In this document: positions 1-7,929 of the stretch, one piece after another
How the letters are laid out: every line of letters begins with the position of its first letter
How positions within the stretch are numbered: the stretch's first letter is position 1
From: a bacterium
Lineage (GTDB): Bacteria; Bacillota_I; Bacilli_A; RF39; UBA660
Direction of reading: 5' to 3'
DNA: 38,954 nt
Assembly (NCBI GenBank): GCA_030531905.1
Contig: JAUNMG010000004.1
Location: 30,088-69,041, forward strand
Notes under the pieces: generated by a model
What the model saw: only the letters and a program-made list of their open reading frames with translations
What the model was told of the DNA's origin: nothing
Databases searched by the model: none
Position numbers and translations under genes: made by a program

Positions 1-17
1 ATATCCCTAACAATTAG

Positions 18-59
18 ATACTAACACCATAATTAGCACTTGTCAAGTGTGATTGCTAA
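18..59 (-). promoter_or_regulatory. CIRCE operator overlapping a sigma-A-like promoter that fires leftward
   Basis: An inverted repeat TTAGCACTT-N9-GATTGCTAA lies at 33-59. It matches the CIRCE consensus (TTAGCACTC-N9-GAGTGCTAA) with one mismatch per arm and the exact 9-nt spacer. On the minus strand a TTGACA (-35, plus positions 41-46) sits inside the operator, followed after 17 nt by TAGTAT (-10, 18-23). CIRCE is the binding site of the HrcA heat-shock repressor. The only gene to the right points toward the site and ends in a terminator, so the controlled operon (hrcA-grpE-dnaK or groESL type) must lie beyond the left edge. Confidence 0.88.
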
Positions 60-60
60 T

Positions 61-99
61 TTTAAAAAAAAAGAAAACAGAAACATATTGAATCTGTTT
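61..99 (-). terminator. Intrinsic terminator of the 98-982 gene
   Basis: On the minus strand, AAACAGA pairs with TCTGTTT (plus 93-99 and 75-81; 7 bp, 11-nt loop) and is followed by a run of nine T. The first arm overlaps the stop codon of the gene. It insulates that gene from the CIRCE-controlled promoter just downstream. Confidence 0.8.
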
Positions 100-982
100 A
101 ATTTTTTTCTACACTAACAAAATAATAATTATTGTTGCTATCTTTTTTAAATGTATATTTATATTCAGAATATTTAGTGTAATTTGATTCATTTATACTA
201 AAATCTTCTGATATATTTTCTTCTATCTTTGTTATATCTCCATATGTTGAAGTATCATCTGCTGATGTAGCATACCCAATATTTACATATACATAAGCAT
301 TATCATCTTTCGTAGTGAATTTATTTTTATATAAATATACACTTCCATCACCAGTACCACCACATTGTCTTGAATAATAATATACATTATTTTTACTATC
401 ATAAGTAAAGAATGGACATAATTTTATTGAATGATTATTTACCTTTTCCCCAAATAACAATTGATATCTATTCTCAACATGCACACTAGAAATTTGTTTT
501 TCAGCAATATCATTAATACTGCCAGTTTCAACATATGGTTTAAAAAAAGCTTTAACCTCATCAGACATATTCTCATATGGAACTGATAAATTAACATAGT
601 TTTTTTCCAACGAATTTAAAGTAATATCTAGTTTATCATCATCACTTAATTGCTTATCATAAATATTCCTAAAATTATAAGAATCTATTTCAATAGATTT
701 ATTTAAAGCATCATTAAATTTTTCATAACCAGTAAAAATACGTGCTGTATTTAAATATGTGATTTTTTCTGATAAATCATTAATTAATAAATTATCAGAT
801 ATTAGAGTCTCTTTATCACTTTTTATAGTTTCTTTCTTTTTGTTTGTTTGATTATTATTTTCCTTAACCATTAATTTATCATATGCTATATATGAACATG
901 CACCAAGTAATAACAAAGAAAGTATTACAATAACAACTTTACTACCAATCGACTTCTTTTCTTTTATTTCATTTTCCATCAT
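98..982 (-). CDS. Membrane-anchored extracytoplasmic protein of unknown function, possible lipoprotein
   Basis: I do not recognise the family. The protein has 294 residues: a short Lys/Glu-rich cytoplasmic start, a hydrophobic segment at about 14-35, then a long hydrophilic region rich in Asn, Lys, Asp and Tyr that would lie outside the membrane. The hydrophobic segment contains LLGAC (Cys about 29), which fits a lipobox, but it stays hydrophobic past the Cys, so a plain signal anchor is equally possible. Cys residues in 'KLCPFF' and 'RQCGGTG' could pair. The start is a double ATG preceded by AAGGAG; the second ATG has the better spacing, so the first residue is uncertain. It is a single-gene unit with its own likely promoter and terminator. 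Confidence 0.75.
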   Translation of the reverse strand: MMENEIKEKKSIGSKVVIVILSLLLLGACSYIAYDKLMVKENNNQTNKKKETIKSDKETLISDNLLINDLSEKITYLNTARIFTGYEKFNDALNKSIEIDSYNFRNIYDKQLSDDDKLDITLNSLEKNYVNLSVPYENMSDEVKAFFKPYVETGSINDIAEKQISSVHVENRYQLLFGEKVNNHSIKLCPFFTYDSKNNVYYYSRQCGGTGDGSVYLYKNKFTTKDDNAYVYVNIGYATSADDTSTYGDITKIEENISEDFSINESNYTKYSEYKYTFKKDSNNNYYFVSVEKN

Positions 983-1000
983 ACACTCTCCTTAGTTTTA

Positions 1001-1009
1001 AGTATATCA
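1001..1009 (-). promoter_or_regulatory. Putative extended -10 promoter of the 98-982 gene
   Basis: The minus strand reads TGA-TATACT (plus 1001-1009), an extended -10 element close upstream of the Shine-Dalgarno of the anchored protein. No good -35 is seen 17 nt upstream (TTTTTA), which is tolerable for a TGn-type promoter. Confidence 0.45.
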
Positions 1010-1020
1010 CAAATAATTTT

Positions 1021-1060
1021 CCATAAAAATAAAAAGACATAAAAATAATTATTTCTATGT
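1021..1060 (-). terminator. Intrinsic terminator after the radical SAM gene
   Basis: On the minus strand, ACATAGAAAT can pair with ATTTTTATGT (one G-U pair) at plus 1037-1060, followed by CTTTTTATTTTT. It lies just past the stop of the radical SAM gene and closes the two-gene unit. Confidence 0.65.
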
Positions 1061-1063
1061 AAA

Positions 1064-1948
1064 TTAGACATTTTCTAAATTAAAATCTGGAATAAAACTT
1101 TCTTCTTGAGTATCCCCTTCTTGAATAAAAGCATTAACTAGCCCCAAATCACAAGCATAATTAACTACATCATCATATTCTTCGTCTAAAACTTTATGAT
1201 TTAATTCTTCATAAACATATTTTTCAATTGGAGTATACTGATTCATAATGCTTATATAAATATTATCCTTATAAGTATCATATAGATATTTAATTATTTT
1301 TTTAGCATCTTCTCTTAATCCTGGAAGTAATAAAATTCTAACTACTAATCCCTTTTTTAAAATACCATCCTCTATTACTGGTTTACCTACTTGTTTATAC
1401 ATTTCTTCTATAGCACTACTAGCATATTTAAAATAATCCTTACAATTAGAATATTTTAGTGCGTATTTATCATCGAAATATTTTAAATCAGCAAGATAAA
1501 TATCTACTAAAGAATCCATCATCTTTATAGTCTCAACATTTTCGTAACTACTAGTATTATAGACTATAGGAATAGTTAGTCCTTCTTTTTTTGCTTTTAA
1601 TATTCCCTTTCTTATTAATGGTACATAGTGTGTAGGAGTAACTAGATTAATATTATGAACATTTCTTTTTTGTTGTTCTAAAAGAATTTCTTTAAACCTT
1701 TTAATAGAAATTTCTTTGCCATAACCATCTCTTATTTTTTTATTCTGACAAAAAATACAACCTAAATTACAATTTGTAAAAAAGATTGTACCACTACCCA
1801 TAACTCCAGAAATAAATGGTTCTTCATACATATGAGTAGATACTAAAGAGACTTTGATTTTTGCATTTGCCCTGCAATAACCAAGTTTTTCATATCTATC
1901 AACACAACAATTTCTTGGACATAACCTACATTTTCTCAATATATTCAT
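1064..1948 (-). CDS. Radical SAM protein related to pyruvate formate-lyase activating enzymes (PflX-like)
   Basis: The protein is a member of the radical SAM superfamily, similar to the PflX/COG1313 branch of PFL-activase relatives; its substrate is unknown. An N-terminal Cys cluster with CRLCPRNC is followed by 'GYCRA' and then CNLGCIFC, the CX3CX2C motif that holds the 4Fe-4S cluster which cleaves S-adenosylmethionine. The motif order (CPRxC first, then CX3CxxC) is typical of this branch. The start at 1948 is preferred because AGGTGG lies just upstream; an in-frame ATG 30 nt earlier would overlap the preceding gene and has no clear ribosome site. The product is 294 residues. It follows the GNAT-like gene with a 16-nt gap, so they are probably co-transcribed. 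Confidence 0.88.
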   Translation of the reverse strand: MNILRKCRLCPRNCCVDRYEKLGYCRANAKIKVSLVSTHMYEEPFISGVMGSGTIFFTNCNLGCIFCQNKKIRDGYGKEISIKRFKEILLEQQKRNVHNINLVTPTHYVPLIRKGILKAKKEGLTIPIVYNTSSYENVETIKMMDSLVDIYLADLKYFDDKYALKYSNCKDYFKYASSAIEEMYKQVGKPVIEDGILKKGLVVRILLLPGLREDAKKIIKYLYDTYKDNIYISIMNQYTPIEKYVYEELNHKVLDEEYDDVVNYACDLGLVNAFIQEGDTQEESFIPDFNLENV

Positions 1949-1964
1949 ATTACCACCTAGACAT

Positions 1965-2489
1965 TTATCTTCTATCATAAAGTGATTTTACTTTTTGTCT
2001 AGTTTTTATCTTATCATAATCTTTGCTATTTATAAAATCATTATAAGATGTTCTTCCTCCTAAGAAATAATATACTCTATCTTCTGTTTCATAAAAAGGC
2101 TCTCCAAAAAAACTAAAACATCTGTTAGCACTAATATTTTCTTTAGAAGTATCAGCTACTAAATACTTATTTGAATAATCACTGTCAAGTAGAGAAATAA
2201 TTGCTCTTTTAGCAAGACTTTGATTACAAAATTCTTTTAATATTGCTATATCCAAAAATAAAGTTTTATCTAAATTTTCATTTATTAGGTTTAAAAAACC
2301 TATGGTTTCTTTATCATTAAGTTCTATTTTTGAAATAAATTCAGCTGCATCAAGTCTATCATAACGTTCATAAAAAATAGTCCTTATATCAGTATCGTTT
2401 CCATTCATTATACTTACTACTTCTAATCTTGTTTTATCTTCTGGTGTGGTTATTAGTTTAATTCTATCACTATCAAATACTTGTCTCAT
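1965..2489 (-). CDS. GNAT-like acetyltransferase family protein (tentative)
   Basis: The 174-residue protein has the general layout of a GNAT N-acetyltransferase. A beta-strand like 'ETIGFLNLIN' is followed by 'LFLDIAILKEF', a Lys/Ala helix 'NQSLAKRAIISLL', then 'YLVADTSKENISANRCFSFFG', which resembles the usual end of the fold where an Asn-x-x-(A/S) helix precedes a Gly-Phe pair. The classical acetyl-CoA binding R/Q-x-x-G-x-G/A loop is not clear, so activity is uncertain. It is the first gene of a two-gene unit with the PflX-like gene, with GAAAGGA upstream of its ATG and a promoter at 2518-2546. Confidence 0.6.
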   Translation of the reverse strand: MRQVFDSDRIKLITTPEDKTRLEVVSIMNGNDTDIRTIFYERYDRLDAAEFISKIELNDKETIGFLNLINENLDKTLFLDIAILKEFCNQSLAKRAIISLLDSDYSNKYLVADTSKENISANRCFSFFGEPFYETEDRVYYFLGGRTSYNDFINSKDYDKIKTRQKVKSLYDRR

Positions 2490-2517
2490 AAAATCCGTCC
2501 TTTCAAACTACTTGAAT

Positions 2518-2546
2518 AGTCTAACATAAATTTAGGTTTAAATCAA
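2518..2546 (-). promoter_or_regulatory. Promoter of the GNAT-radical SAM unit
   Basis: On the minus strand TTGATT (plus 2541-2546) is separated by 17 nt from TAGACT (2518-2523), with a TGn extension just upstream of the -10. It stands back to back with the plus-strand promoter; the two -35 boxes are 10 bp apart. Confidence 0.6.
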
Positions 2547-2556
2547 TAAATTTTTC

Positions 2557-2585
2557 TTCACAATAACTGGTATTAGTGTTATAAT
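2557..2585 (+). promoter_or_regulatory. Promoter of the plus-strand 2611 gene
   Basis: TTCACA (2557-2562), 17 nt, then a perfect TATAAT (2580-2585), just ahead of TGGAGGT and the ATG at 2611. The short distance implies a leader of only about 20 nt. Confidence 0.75.
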
Positions 2586-2610
2586 AGCAAGCAATTATGG
2601 AGGTAATATT

Positions 2611-3528
2611 ATGAAGTACAAATATGAGTATAAAGTTAATAATGCTGACCTTAAGAAACTTATAGTTCTTACTAATAGTATCTATAGTATATATATGAAT
2701 AACAAATTAAATCAAGATACTAGAAAAAAATATTTAGATTTGGCTAGAGATGAAGAAAATAAAGTTTATAATAAACTCGAGGTAAATAAAGATAATGTAG
2801 AAGATATCTTAGAACGCTTTTCTATTCTTTTGGAGATGTCTTCTTATAATGACAATATTAAAGAGCAGCTTGCTTATAGAGTTGAAAATTATCTCATTTT
2901 TCTAGCACACAAATATCCATTTAAATCAACTTCTAAAAACTATTCTGTTGCTGAAAATGAAGATATTAATTCTATAGCTGAACAAGCTACTTTAGATTAT
3001 ATAAAATACACATTTAAACTTACAAAAGATAGTTTATATACTACCAAAAGCAAATTAAAAATGAAAAAAATTAACAAAATATTAAACAATTTACGATTTA
3101 ACAATAAAGTTATTGAATTTATTGATGAAGATAACATATCTATGAATGGTAGAAATCTTTGTCTTTTACTAGGTCATAACAAAACTTCAGTTGATGTTGT
3201 ATACCAAAATGTTTGTATTAATAATATTAATGATTTAACTAATATTTGTCTTGGATTCAATAATGAAGTTTTAAAAAAACAAAATAATCAAATTGAATTA
3301 GAATACTATATAAATTGCATGAGAGCTAATTTATATTTATTAAATAAGGATGAAATAAGTTTTATAATTAAAAGTTTTTATGATAGAATTTTAAAAAATG
3401 ATAATTTAAATGATGTTAAAACAAATTCATCAATAAGTTTAAATATGATGGTAGATTCTATTAAGACTGTTGCTACAGAAAAAAACGTTACCGAAAAAGA
3501 AAGTAAAAAATTAAAAAACAACAAATAG
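2611..3528 (+). CDS. Conserved-looking cytoplasmic protein of unknown function
   Basis: I do not recognise this 305-residue protein. It has no signal peptide and no membrane segment. It appears mostly helical, with Lys/Asn/Asp-rich surfaces, a Leu-rich segment around 'NLCLLLGHNKTSV' in the middle and a Lys-rich C-terminal tail. The call as a real gene rests on a perfect TATAAT promoter, a strong TGGAGGT ribosome site seven bases before the ATG, and an intrinsic terminator directly after the stop. It is the only complete gene on the plus strand in the left half of the window and is monocistronic. Confidence 0.8.
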   Translation: MKYKYEYKVNNADLKKLIVLTNSIYSIYMNNKLNQDTRKKYLDLARDEENKVYNKLEVNKDNVEDILERFSILLEMSSYNDNIKEQLAYRVENYLIFLAHKYPFKSTSKNYSVAENEDINSIAEQATLDYIKYTFKLTKDSLYTTKSKLKMKKINKILNNLRFNNKVIEFIDEDNISMNGRNLCLLLGHNKTSVDVVYQNVCINNINDLTNICLGFNNEVLKKQNNQIELEYYINCMRANLYLLNKDEISFIIKSFYDRILKNDNLNDVKTNSSISLNMMVDSIKTVATEKNVTEKESKKLKNNK

Positions 3529-3550
3529 ATTTATTCTAAATGTTGTCTTT

Positions 3551-3574
3551 AGACTACTAATTTAGTAGTCTTTT
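3551..3574 (+). terminator. Intrinsic terminator of the 2611-3528 gene
   Basis: AGACTACTA pairs perfectly with TAGTAGTCT (9 bp, 3-nt loop), followed by TTTTAATTT on the plus strand. The minus strand after the stem is not T-rich, so it works mainly rightward, although it abuts the end of the convergent gene. Confidence 0.88.
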
Positions 3575-4238
3575 AATTTGATGTAGTTTTCTTCTTAGTA
3601 TGAGTTAGTTTTAATATTTTAAATAATTCATTATAACAATCTCTATAATTATTAGTAATATCATCTATTAATAACCTATACTTTTCTTCGATATTTTTCT
3701 TACTAATTGGATATATTTCTTCATATAAATAGTTTATTTTTTCATACATTCTGTGTCTTTTAGCATGTTTTAATTCTCTTAGTAAATAATTTTTGCGATA
3801 TTCTTCTTCTCTTGTTAAGTACTTTGAACTGTTATTTTTCTTTATTACTTTATATTTAATATTAGCTAGTTTTACTTCATTACTAATTTCTAATATTTCT
3901 TCTTCTTCATCTAATAAAAGAAAGCTTTTAAAAAGTGATTTTCCTTCCTTATTAAACTCAACTCCTAAAACCTTATATCCATCTGTTAATAGACAAGCAT
4001 AGTCAATTACGCCTATCCTATCAGGATTAAAAACTTCTGTTTTTTGATAAATTGTACTTAAAAATTCTTTATCAACAATAACTGTATCATTAATAAATGA
4101 ATCCAAACTATTACTAGTAATTTTAATCATTGGTATTTTCTTTATATGTTCAACATCATCTCTATTATTCCATTCAAAAAATTCATACACATGCTCACTA
4201 TCTAAAAGATTTAGTAATATATCATATACGTTTAACAT
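3573..4238 (-). CDS. Cytoplasmic protein of unknown function
   Basis: The 221-residue protein is soluble and charged. The N-terminal half looks like mixed alpha/beta ('IGVIDYACLLTDGYKVLGVEF', then 'KSFLLLDEEEEILEI'), and the C-terminal half is a Lys/Arg/Glu-rich helical region with several YEE/REE segments. The overall plan recalls the DUF3603-type proteins of Bacilli, but I cannot confirm that. AAAGGGG precedes the ATG. Its start overlaps the end of the preceding small membrane protein gene by 7 nt, so the two are translationally coupled. Confidence 0.72.
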   Translation of the reverse strand: MLNVYDILLNLLDSEHVYEFFEWNNRDDVEHIKKIPMIKITSNSLDSFINDTVIVDKEFLSTIYQKTEVFNPDRIGVIDYACLLTDGYKVLGVEFNKEGKSLFKSFLLLDEEEEILEISNEVKLANIKYKVIKKNNSSKYLTREEEYRKNYLLRELKHAKRHRMYEKINYLYEEIYPISKKNIEEKYRLLIDDITNNYRDCYNELFKILKLTHTKKKTTSN

Positions 4239-4444
4239 TTTATTTTCCCCTTTCTATTAACAACAATAATTTCTATTAATAATCCTATAACAAAGTACCA
4301 ACACTCATATCTAGTTACTAGAAATTCAAAATACTCACTTAGACTATAGCCGAAAGTTAATAAGTTTTTGTAGACAGTTATATAAGAAAGACCTATTACC
4401 ATTAAACAAAAACCTATGATAAAAAAAATAATTCTAGATAACAT
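4232..4444 (-). CDS. Small two-span membrane protein
   Basis: A 70-residue protein with two hydrophobic segments (about 4-24 and 47-63) joined by a polar loop holding Tyr, Glu and Arg, and ending in a basic 'RKGKIKC'. Both ends are predicted to be cytoplasmic. AAGGAGAA lies six bases before the ATG. Small proteins of this kind are common next to metabolic genes in Bacilli, and no function can be assigned. Overlap with the next gene indicates co-expression. Confidence 0.75.
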   Translation of the reverse strand: MLSRIIFFIIGFCLMVIGLSYITVYKNLLTFGYSLSEYFEFLVTRYECWYFVIGLLIEIIVVNRKGKIKC

Positions 4445-4477
4445 AAATTCTCCTTACTTATATTTATGAAACATCTA

Positions 4478-4483
4478 ATTATA
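4478..4483 (-). promoter_or_regulatory. Likely -10 element of the 4444-3573 pair
   Basis: The minus strand carries TATAAT in the 77-nt gap between the rmuC terminator and the small membrane protein gene. The -35 region (TTTAAG, 17 nt upstream) is poor. Confidence 0.45.
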
Positions 4484-4511
4484 GTATACAAATAAACTCT
4501 CTTAAATATAC

Positions 4512-4544
4512 AAAAAAAAGACTATTCTTTATCGTCAGATAGTC
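4512..4544 (-). terminator. Intrinsic terminator after rmuC
   Basis: On the minus strand GACTAT pairs with ATAGTC (plus 4539-4544 and 4520-4525), with partial pairing of the inner CT/AG, and is followed by eight T. The stem overlaps the stop codon of rmuC. Confidence 0.75.
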
Positions 4545-5601
4545 CTAATTTATTTACTTCTACTTTATTAATTGTTTCAAACTTTTTAGTGATTTTATCA
4601 GTAGTAATTGATACGTTTTCCACATCTCTATTAACAGCTTGAATACTACGAGATAATTTATCCCATCTTTCTCTATATCTTGAAAATTCAAGTCCTAATT
4701 TATTTAATTCTTCATGAATAATTGAAGTGTATTTATCTCTTTCAATATTTTTTACAATCATTTCAACAACTGTTAAGGTTGAAATTAAAGTTGTTGGCGA
4801 GGTTATCCAAACATGTTTTTTATATGAGTATTCAATAATATCAGGATGATAAGCATTAATTTCCGCAAAAATTGCTTCTGCTGGTAAAAACATAATAGCT
4901 TGATTTGAAGTTTCCCCAGGAATAATATATTTACTACTGATGGCATCTATATGTTTTTTAACATCCATCTTAAATAGTTTTTCATATCTTGCTCGCTCTT
5001 CAGCCGATAAATTCTTATCAACCATTAATTGATAATTTTCAAGTGGGAATTTTGAATCTATCGCAATAGTACCAAGTGGTTCTGGCGCAAACAAACAACA
5101 ATCGGCAATATATGAATTACTCATTGTATGCTGAAGACTATAAATAGAATTATTATTTTCTCCAAAGACACTAACTAAAATATGTTTTAGATTAACTTCT
5201 CCAAATATACCACGACTCTTTTTATCAGTAAGAATACTTTGAAGGGAAACAATATCAGTTGATAAAGTTTCAATCTTCTTTTGAGCCTCATCAATCTTAC
5301 TTAATCTTTCAATTACTGATGTAAATGTCTTATTAGTCTTTTCAAAATTTTGATCAAGTCTTGCATTTACTTTTTCATTAATAACAATTAACCTCTGTTC
5401 TACTTGATCATTAAGTTTATTAAAATCATCATTCATATTACGAGTTAAATCATTTTTAAAATCACCTAACTCTTTAATCATATTTACTTCTAATTTACCA
5501 AGTCGTTCTGTAATATTACTTTCATTGATATTTTTAAATAATGAAATTACTATAAGAATTAAATTTATTATAAGTAATCCTATAATTATATAATCTAACA
5601 T
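4522..5601 (-). CDS. rmuC: DNA recombination protein RmuC family
   Basis: RmuC proteins are predicted nuclease-fold proteins that limit rearrangement between DNA inverted repeats. The 359-residue protein has an N-terminal membrane segment (about 2-22), a long coiled-coil region (about 25-130, many Asn/Lys/Glu heptads), then the RmuC domain. The domain includes the diagnostic 'SRGIFGEVNLKHIL' and 'IAIDSKFPLENY', with the acidic/Lys residues expected of the PD-(D/E)XK-like core, and 'AIMFLPAEAIFAEI' further on. Length and architecture are normal for the family. GAGGTG precedes the ATG. It lies 10 nt after the TVP38-type gene and ends in a terminator, so the two form an operon. Confidence 0.93.
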   Translation of the reverse strand: MLDYIIIGLLIINLILIVISLFKNINESNITERLGKLEVNMIKELGDFKNDLTRNMNDDFNKLNDQVEQRLIVINEKVNARLDQNFEKTNKTFTSVIERLSKIDEAQKKIETLSTDIVSLQSILTDKKSRGIFGEVNLKHILVSVFGENNNSIYSLQHTMSNSYIADCCLFAPEPLGTIAIDSKFPLENYQLMVDKNLSAEERARYEKLFKMDVKKHIDAISSKYIIPGETSNQAIMFLPAEAIFAEINAYHPDIIEYSYKKHVWITSPTTLISTLTVVEMIVKNIERDKYTSIIHEELNKLGLEFSRYRERWDKLSRSIQAVNRDVENVSITTDKITKKFETINKVEVNKLGLSDDKE

Positions 5602-5611
5602 CTAAACACCT

Positions 5612-6184
5612 CTACTCTATATCTAATTTCTTGCTTACAAATTTTGAAATAAAGTAAGCAACTAATATTGATAAGCAAACAATTATAATTGTTTTGATAT
5701 CTGTAACACTTTCTAATAAACTTTTACCGATACATCCCCAGAATAATACGATAAATACTTTTCCAATTCCAATAGCTGTTAAAAATTTCTTTTTAGAAAT
5801 ATTAACTACGCCACAAGCAATATTTATAAGAAAAGCCGGCGTAAATGGTAAAGCTATTAAAACAACTAAATTTGGAAAACTGATTGTTTTTATCTTAGTA
5901 ATAATTTTTTCATACTTTTTCTTTTGCAGTAATTTTGTAAAAAATTTTTTAGATAGATACCTAAAGAAGGAATATGCAATAAAACAACCTAAACATGTTC
6001 CAAACCAAGAAATAAGAATACCTATAGGTAATCCATAAGCATTTATATTAAAAGCAATAAATACTCCAAGTGGTAATGCTGGAATAATTGATTCTAATAA
6101 AACAAGTAAAATTCCACAGATTACTCCACCTGATTTCAATAGTTCTGTTGCTACTTCTATATAATGATATATCATTTCCAACAT
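5612..6184 (-). CDS. TVP38/TMEM64 (VTT/DedA-related) membrane protein
   Basis: The 190-residue polytopic protein carries the hallmarks of the VTT domain shared by TVP38/TMEM64 and DedA proteins. 'LLESIIPALPLGVFIAFN' has the conserved Glu and Pro residues of the first re-entrant loop. 'GTCLGCFIAYSFFRYLSKKF' supplies the G-x3-G and Arg. 'VVLIALPFTPAFLINIACGV' holds the second re-entrant loop with its Pro pair and Gly. Such proteins are implicated in lipid flipping, including undecaprenyl phosphate recycling for some DedA members; the substrate here is unknown. The ATG is preceded by AGGGTGA. A TATAAT at plus 6202-6207 on the minus strand may be its -10. Confidence 0.88.
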   Translation of the reverse strand: MLEMIYHYIEVATELLKSGGVICGILLVLLESIIPALPLGVFIAFNINAYGLPIGILISWFGTCLGCFIAYSFFRYLSKKFFTKLLQKKKYEKIITKIKTISFPNLVVLIALPFTPAFLINIACGVVNISKKKFLTAIGIGKVFIVLFWGCIGKSLLESVTDIKTIIIVCLSILVAYFISKFVSKKLDIE

Positions 6185-6254
6185 GCATCACCCTATTAAT
6201 TATTATAGTATAAAATTATAATTTTTAAAAGTAATGCATCAAATTAATTGAAAA

Positions 6255-6291
6255 TTTATAAAATAAAGATAGTGCTACATAACACTATCTT
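6255..6291 (-). terminator. Intrinsic terminator at the end of the T4SS-rhodanese stretch
   Basis: AAGATAGTG pairs with CACTATCTT (plus 6266-6274 and 6283-6291; 9 bp, 8-nt loop) and the minus strand continues with TTTATTTTAT. It overlaps the stop codon of the rhodanese gene and separates the upstream stretch from the TVP38-rmuC operon. Confidence 0.85.
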
Positions 6292-6574
6292 TATAACCTT
6301 GATACCCATCAATTACATTAACAACATTGTATCCTAATCTTTCTAAATAACTACATACTCTAGTACTGATATTTCCATAGTTACAAAATATGTAGTATTT
6401 ATTTGTTTTATCTAAATAATCTGTAGGATTAGTCATCAAGTAATTTGCTGGAATATTTTTAGCATTTCCTATTGTTCCAGAAGAATATATGTATGAAGGG
6501 CGAATATCAATCAAGTTGATATTACTTGTTTTTAATATCTTTCTTAAACTATAGGAATCTATTTGTTTATTCAC
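6275..6574 (-). CDS. Single-domain rhodanese-like protein, GTG start
   Basis: A 99-residue rhodanese domain without signal peptide. The features are 'NLIDIRPSYIYSSGTIGNAKNIP' (the typical D-x-R ... G-x-I-x-x-A-x-x-I-P entry) and the active-site loop 'YIFCNYGNIST' with catalytic Cys. Such proteins carry sulfane sulfur as a persulfide. The start is GTG: no in-frame ATG is near, and GAGGTG lies seven bases upstream. It sits 57 nt downstream of the last T4SS gene and precedes the terminator, so it may share that transcript, although a role in secretion is not implied. Confidence 0.88.
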   Translation of the reverse strand: MNKQIDSYSLRKILKTSNINLIDIRPSYIYSSGTIGNAKNIPANYLMTNPTDYLDKTNKYYIFCNYGNISTRVCSYLERLGYNVVNVIDGYQGYKDSVM

Positions 6575-6631
6575 ATACTACACCTCAATATAATATATGA
6601 AAGAATTAATTCTAAAGCAATTATATAAGTA

Positions 6632-7909
6632 CTATCTTACTACATAAGGATTATCTTTAGTACCTTTACCTTTTTCTAACATTACATTTTCTGATAAATG
6701 TATAACAACTCTTGCATATGATTCAATGTTACCATAGGAAGCCTGAAGATAACCAGAAGATGTAAATCTATAAATTTTACTAGACTCATTGCTACTTCCG
6801 TTAGCTAACCAATAATTATAATCAGTTACTAAATAGTTATAGTTTTGACAGTCTGGTTTAGTAGTTGAATTGCAATTAGAGTCTAGTGAAGCATTTAAGA
6901 AATCATTTGTAGAAAGTAATGTCATCTTTGTTTTTTCAATAGTTTGGCATTCAGTAGAACCATCTTTTGATGTATCAGCATCAGCTCTTGTTCCTACACA
7001 AGCATCAAATTCAACTACTTTAGTTTTCTCTTCTTTTGTTAAAATTTCTAATTCTTGATTAGAATAAAATTCATCTTCATCATCATTTAAACTATTATCA
7101 TATAATTTTTTCAAAACACTAGAAATATAACTATTTTTATATACGTTTAATCCATAGTTGTCTTCATATTGATTATTATATCTTTCATCCCAAACAAACC
7201 TATTCTTTGTTTTATCATTACTAATTAAAACTACTTCATTACTAGAAGTTACTTTTATAACTCTCCAAATTCTATCTGAATCACTAAACTTAACATAGTT
7301 ATTTACATCATCACCACGATATACATATTCATTATTAATATTATATACTCCAAAACCATCAGTAACCATATTACTTATTATTTTATCATATAACTTAGTA
7401 GTAGTATAATTCTTACAGGTAAGTGTTGGTGTATAACTATAAGACTTATCATCTACTTTTTCAACAGATACCTTACCGGAACATGAGGTATTCTTAAGGT
7501 ATTTATCTAAGGTTTTCATATATTTATTATTTGCTAAAACAGTAGTACTTATTTCAACAACTTCTTCTGCGTTTTTTGGTAATTTGCCTTTATTATCCTT
7601 AAAGTAATTTACAGCAGCATTCTTCATTTCATCTTCTACCATTGCATAATTATACTTCTTACCAACGATTAGAGAAATTATAAAACCTACTATCAAAATA
7701 ACAATTAGACCAACAATAACTATGCCAAACATTTTGATCATTTTACTTCTAAAATCATCATTTGGTAAAGAACTAGCAGGAATATTTTTATTTTTCTTTA
7801 TACTATTGATCTTTTCCTGTGGATCCTCAACTTTTTCTTCTTCATCAGTAATTTCTTCATTATCTAATTTTTCTTCTTTTGTTTCATCTTTGAATAAATC
7901 ACTCTTCAT
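6632..7909 (-). CDS. Bitopic pseudopilin-like surface protein of the T4SS operon
   Basis: The 425-residue protein has an acidic cytoplasmic head (1-58), one membrane segment (59-83), then a helix with 'AAVNYFKDNKGKLP' and a Cys pair (about 143 and 165), a layout that recalls type II/IV pseudopilins. The outer part has 'IWRVIKV', 'TLLSTNDFLNAS', 'YNYWLANGS' and 'ARVVIHLS', ending in 'GKGTKDNPYVV'. This order (WRV, LLS, WL, RV-x-L) resembles the domain usually annotated as DUF6273; that match is from memory. The 595-residue protein that starts the Tad operon has the same plan. GAGGT precedes the ATG, 20 nt after virD4. I infer a surface or tip component or a secreted-complex organiser; the function is unknown. 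Confidence 0.75.
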   Translation of the reverse strand: MKSDLFKDETKEEKLDNEEITDEEEKVEDPQEKINSIKKNKNIPASSLPNDDFRSKMIKMFGIVIVGLIVILIVGFIISLIVGKKYNYAMVEDEMKNAAVNYFKDNKGKLPKNAEEVVEISTTVLANNKYMKTLDKYLKNTSCSGKVSVEKVDDKSYSYTPTLTCKNYTTTKLYDKIISNMVTDGFGVYNINNEYVYRGDDVNNYVKFSDSDRIWRVIKVTSSNEVVLISNDKTKNRFVWDERYNNQYEDNYGLNVYKNSYISSVLKKLYDNSLNDDEDEFYSNQELEILTKEEKTKVVEFDACVGTRADADTSKDGSTECQTIEKTKMTLLSTNDFLNASLDSNCNSTTKPDCQNYNYLVTDYNYWLANGSSNESSKIYRFTSSGYLQASYGNIESYARVVIHLSENVMLEKGKGTKDNPYVVR

Positions 7910-7929
7910 ACTTATACCTCGCCTCTTTA

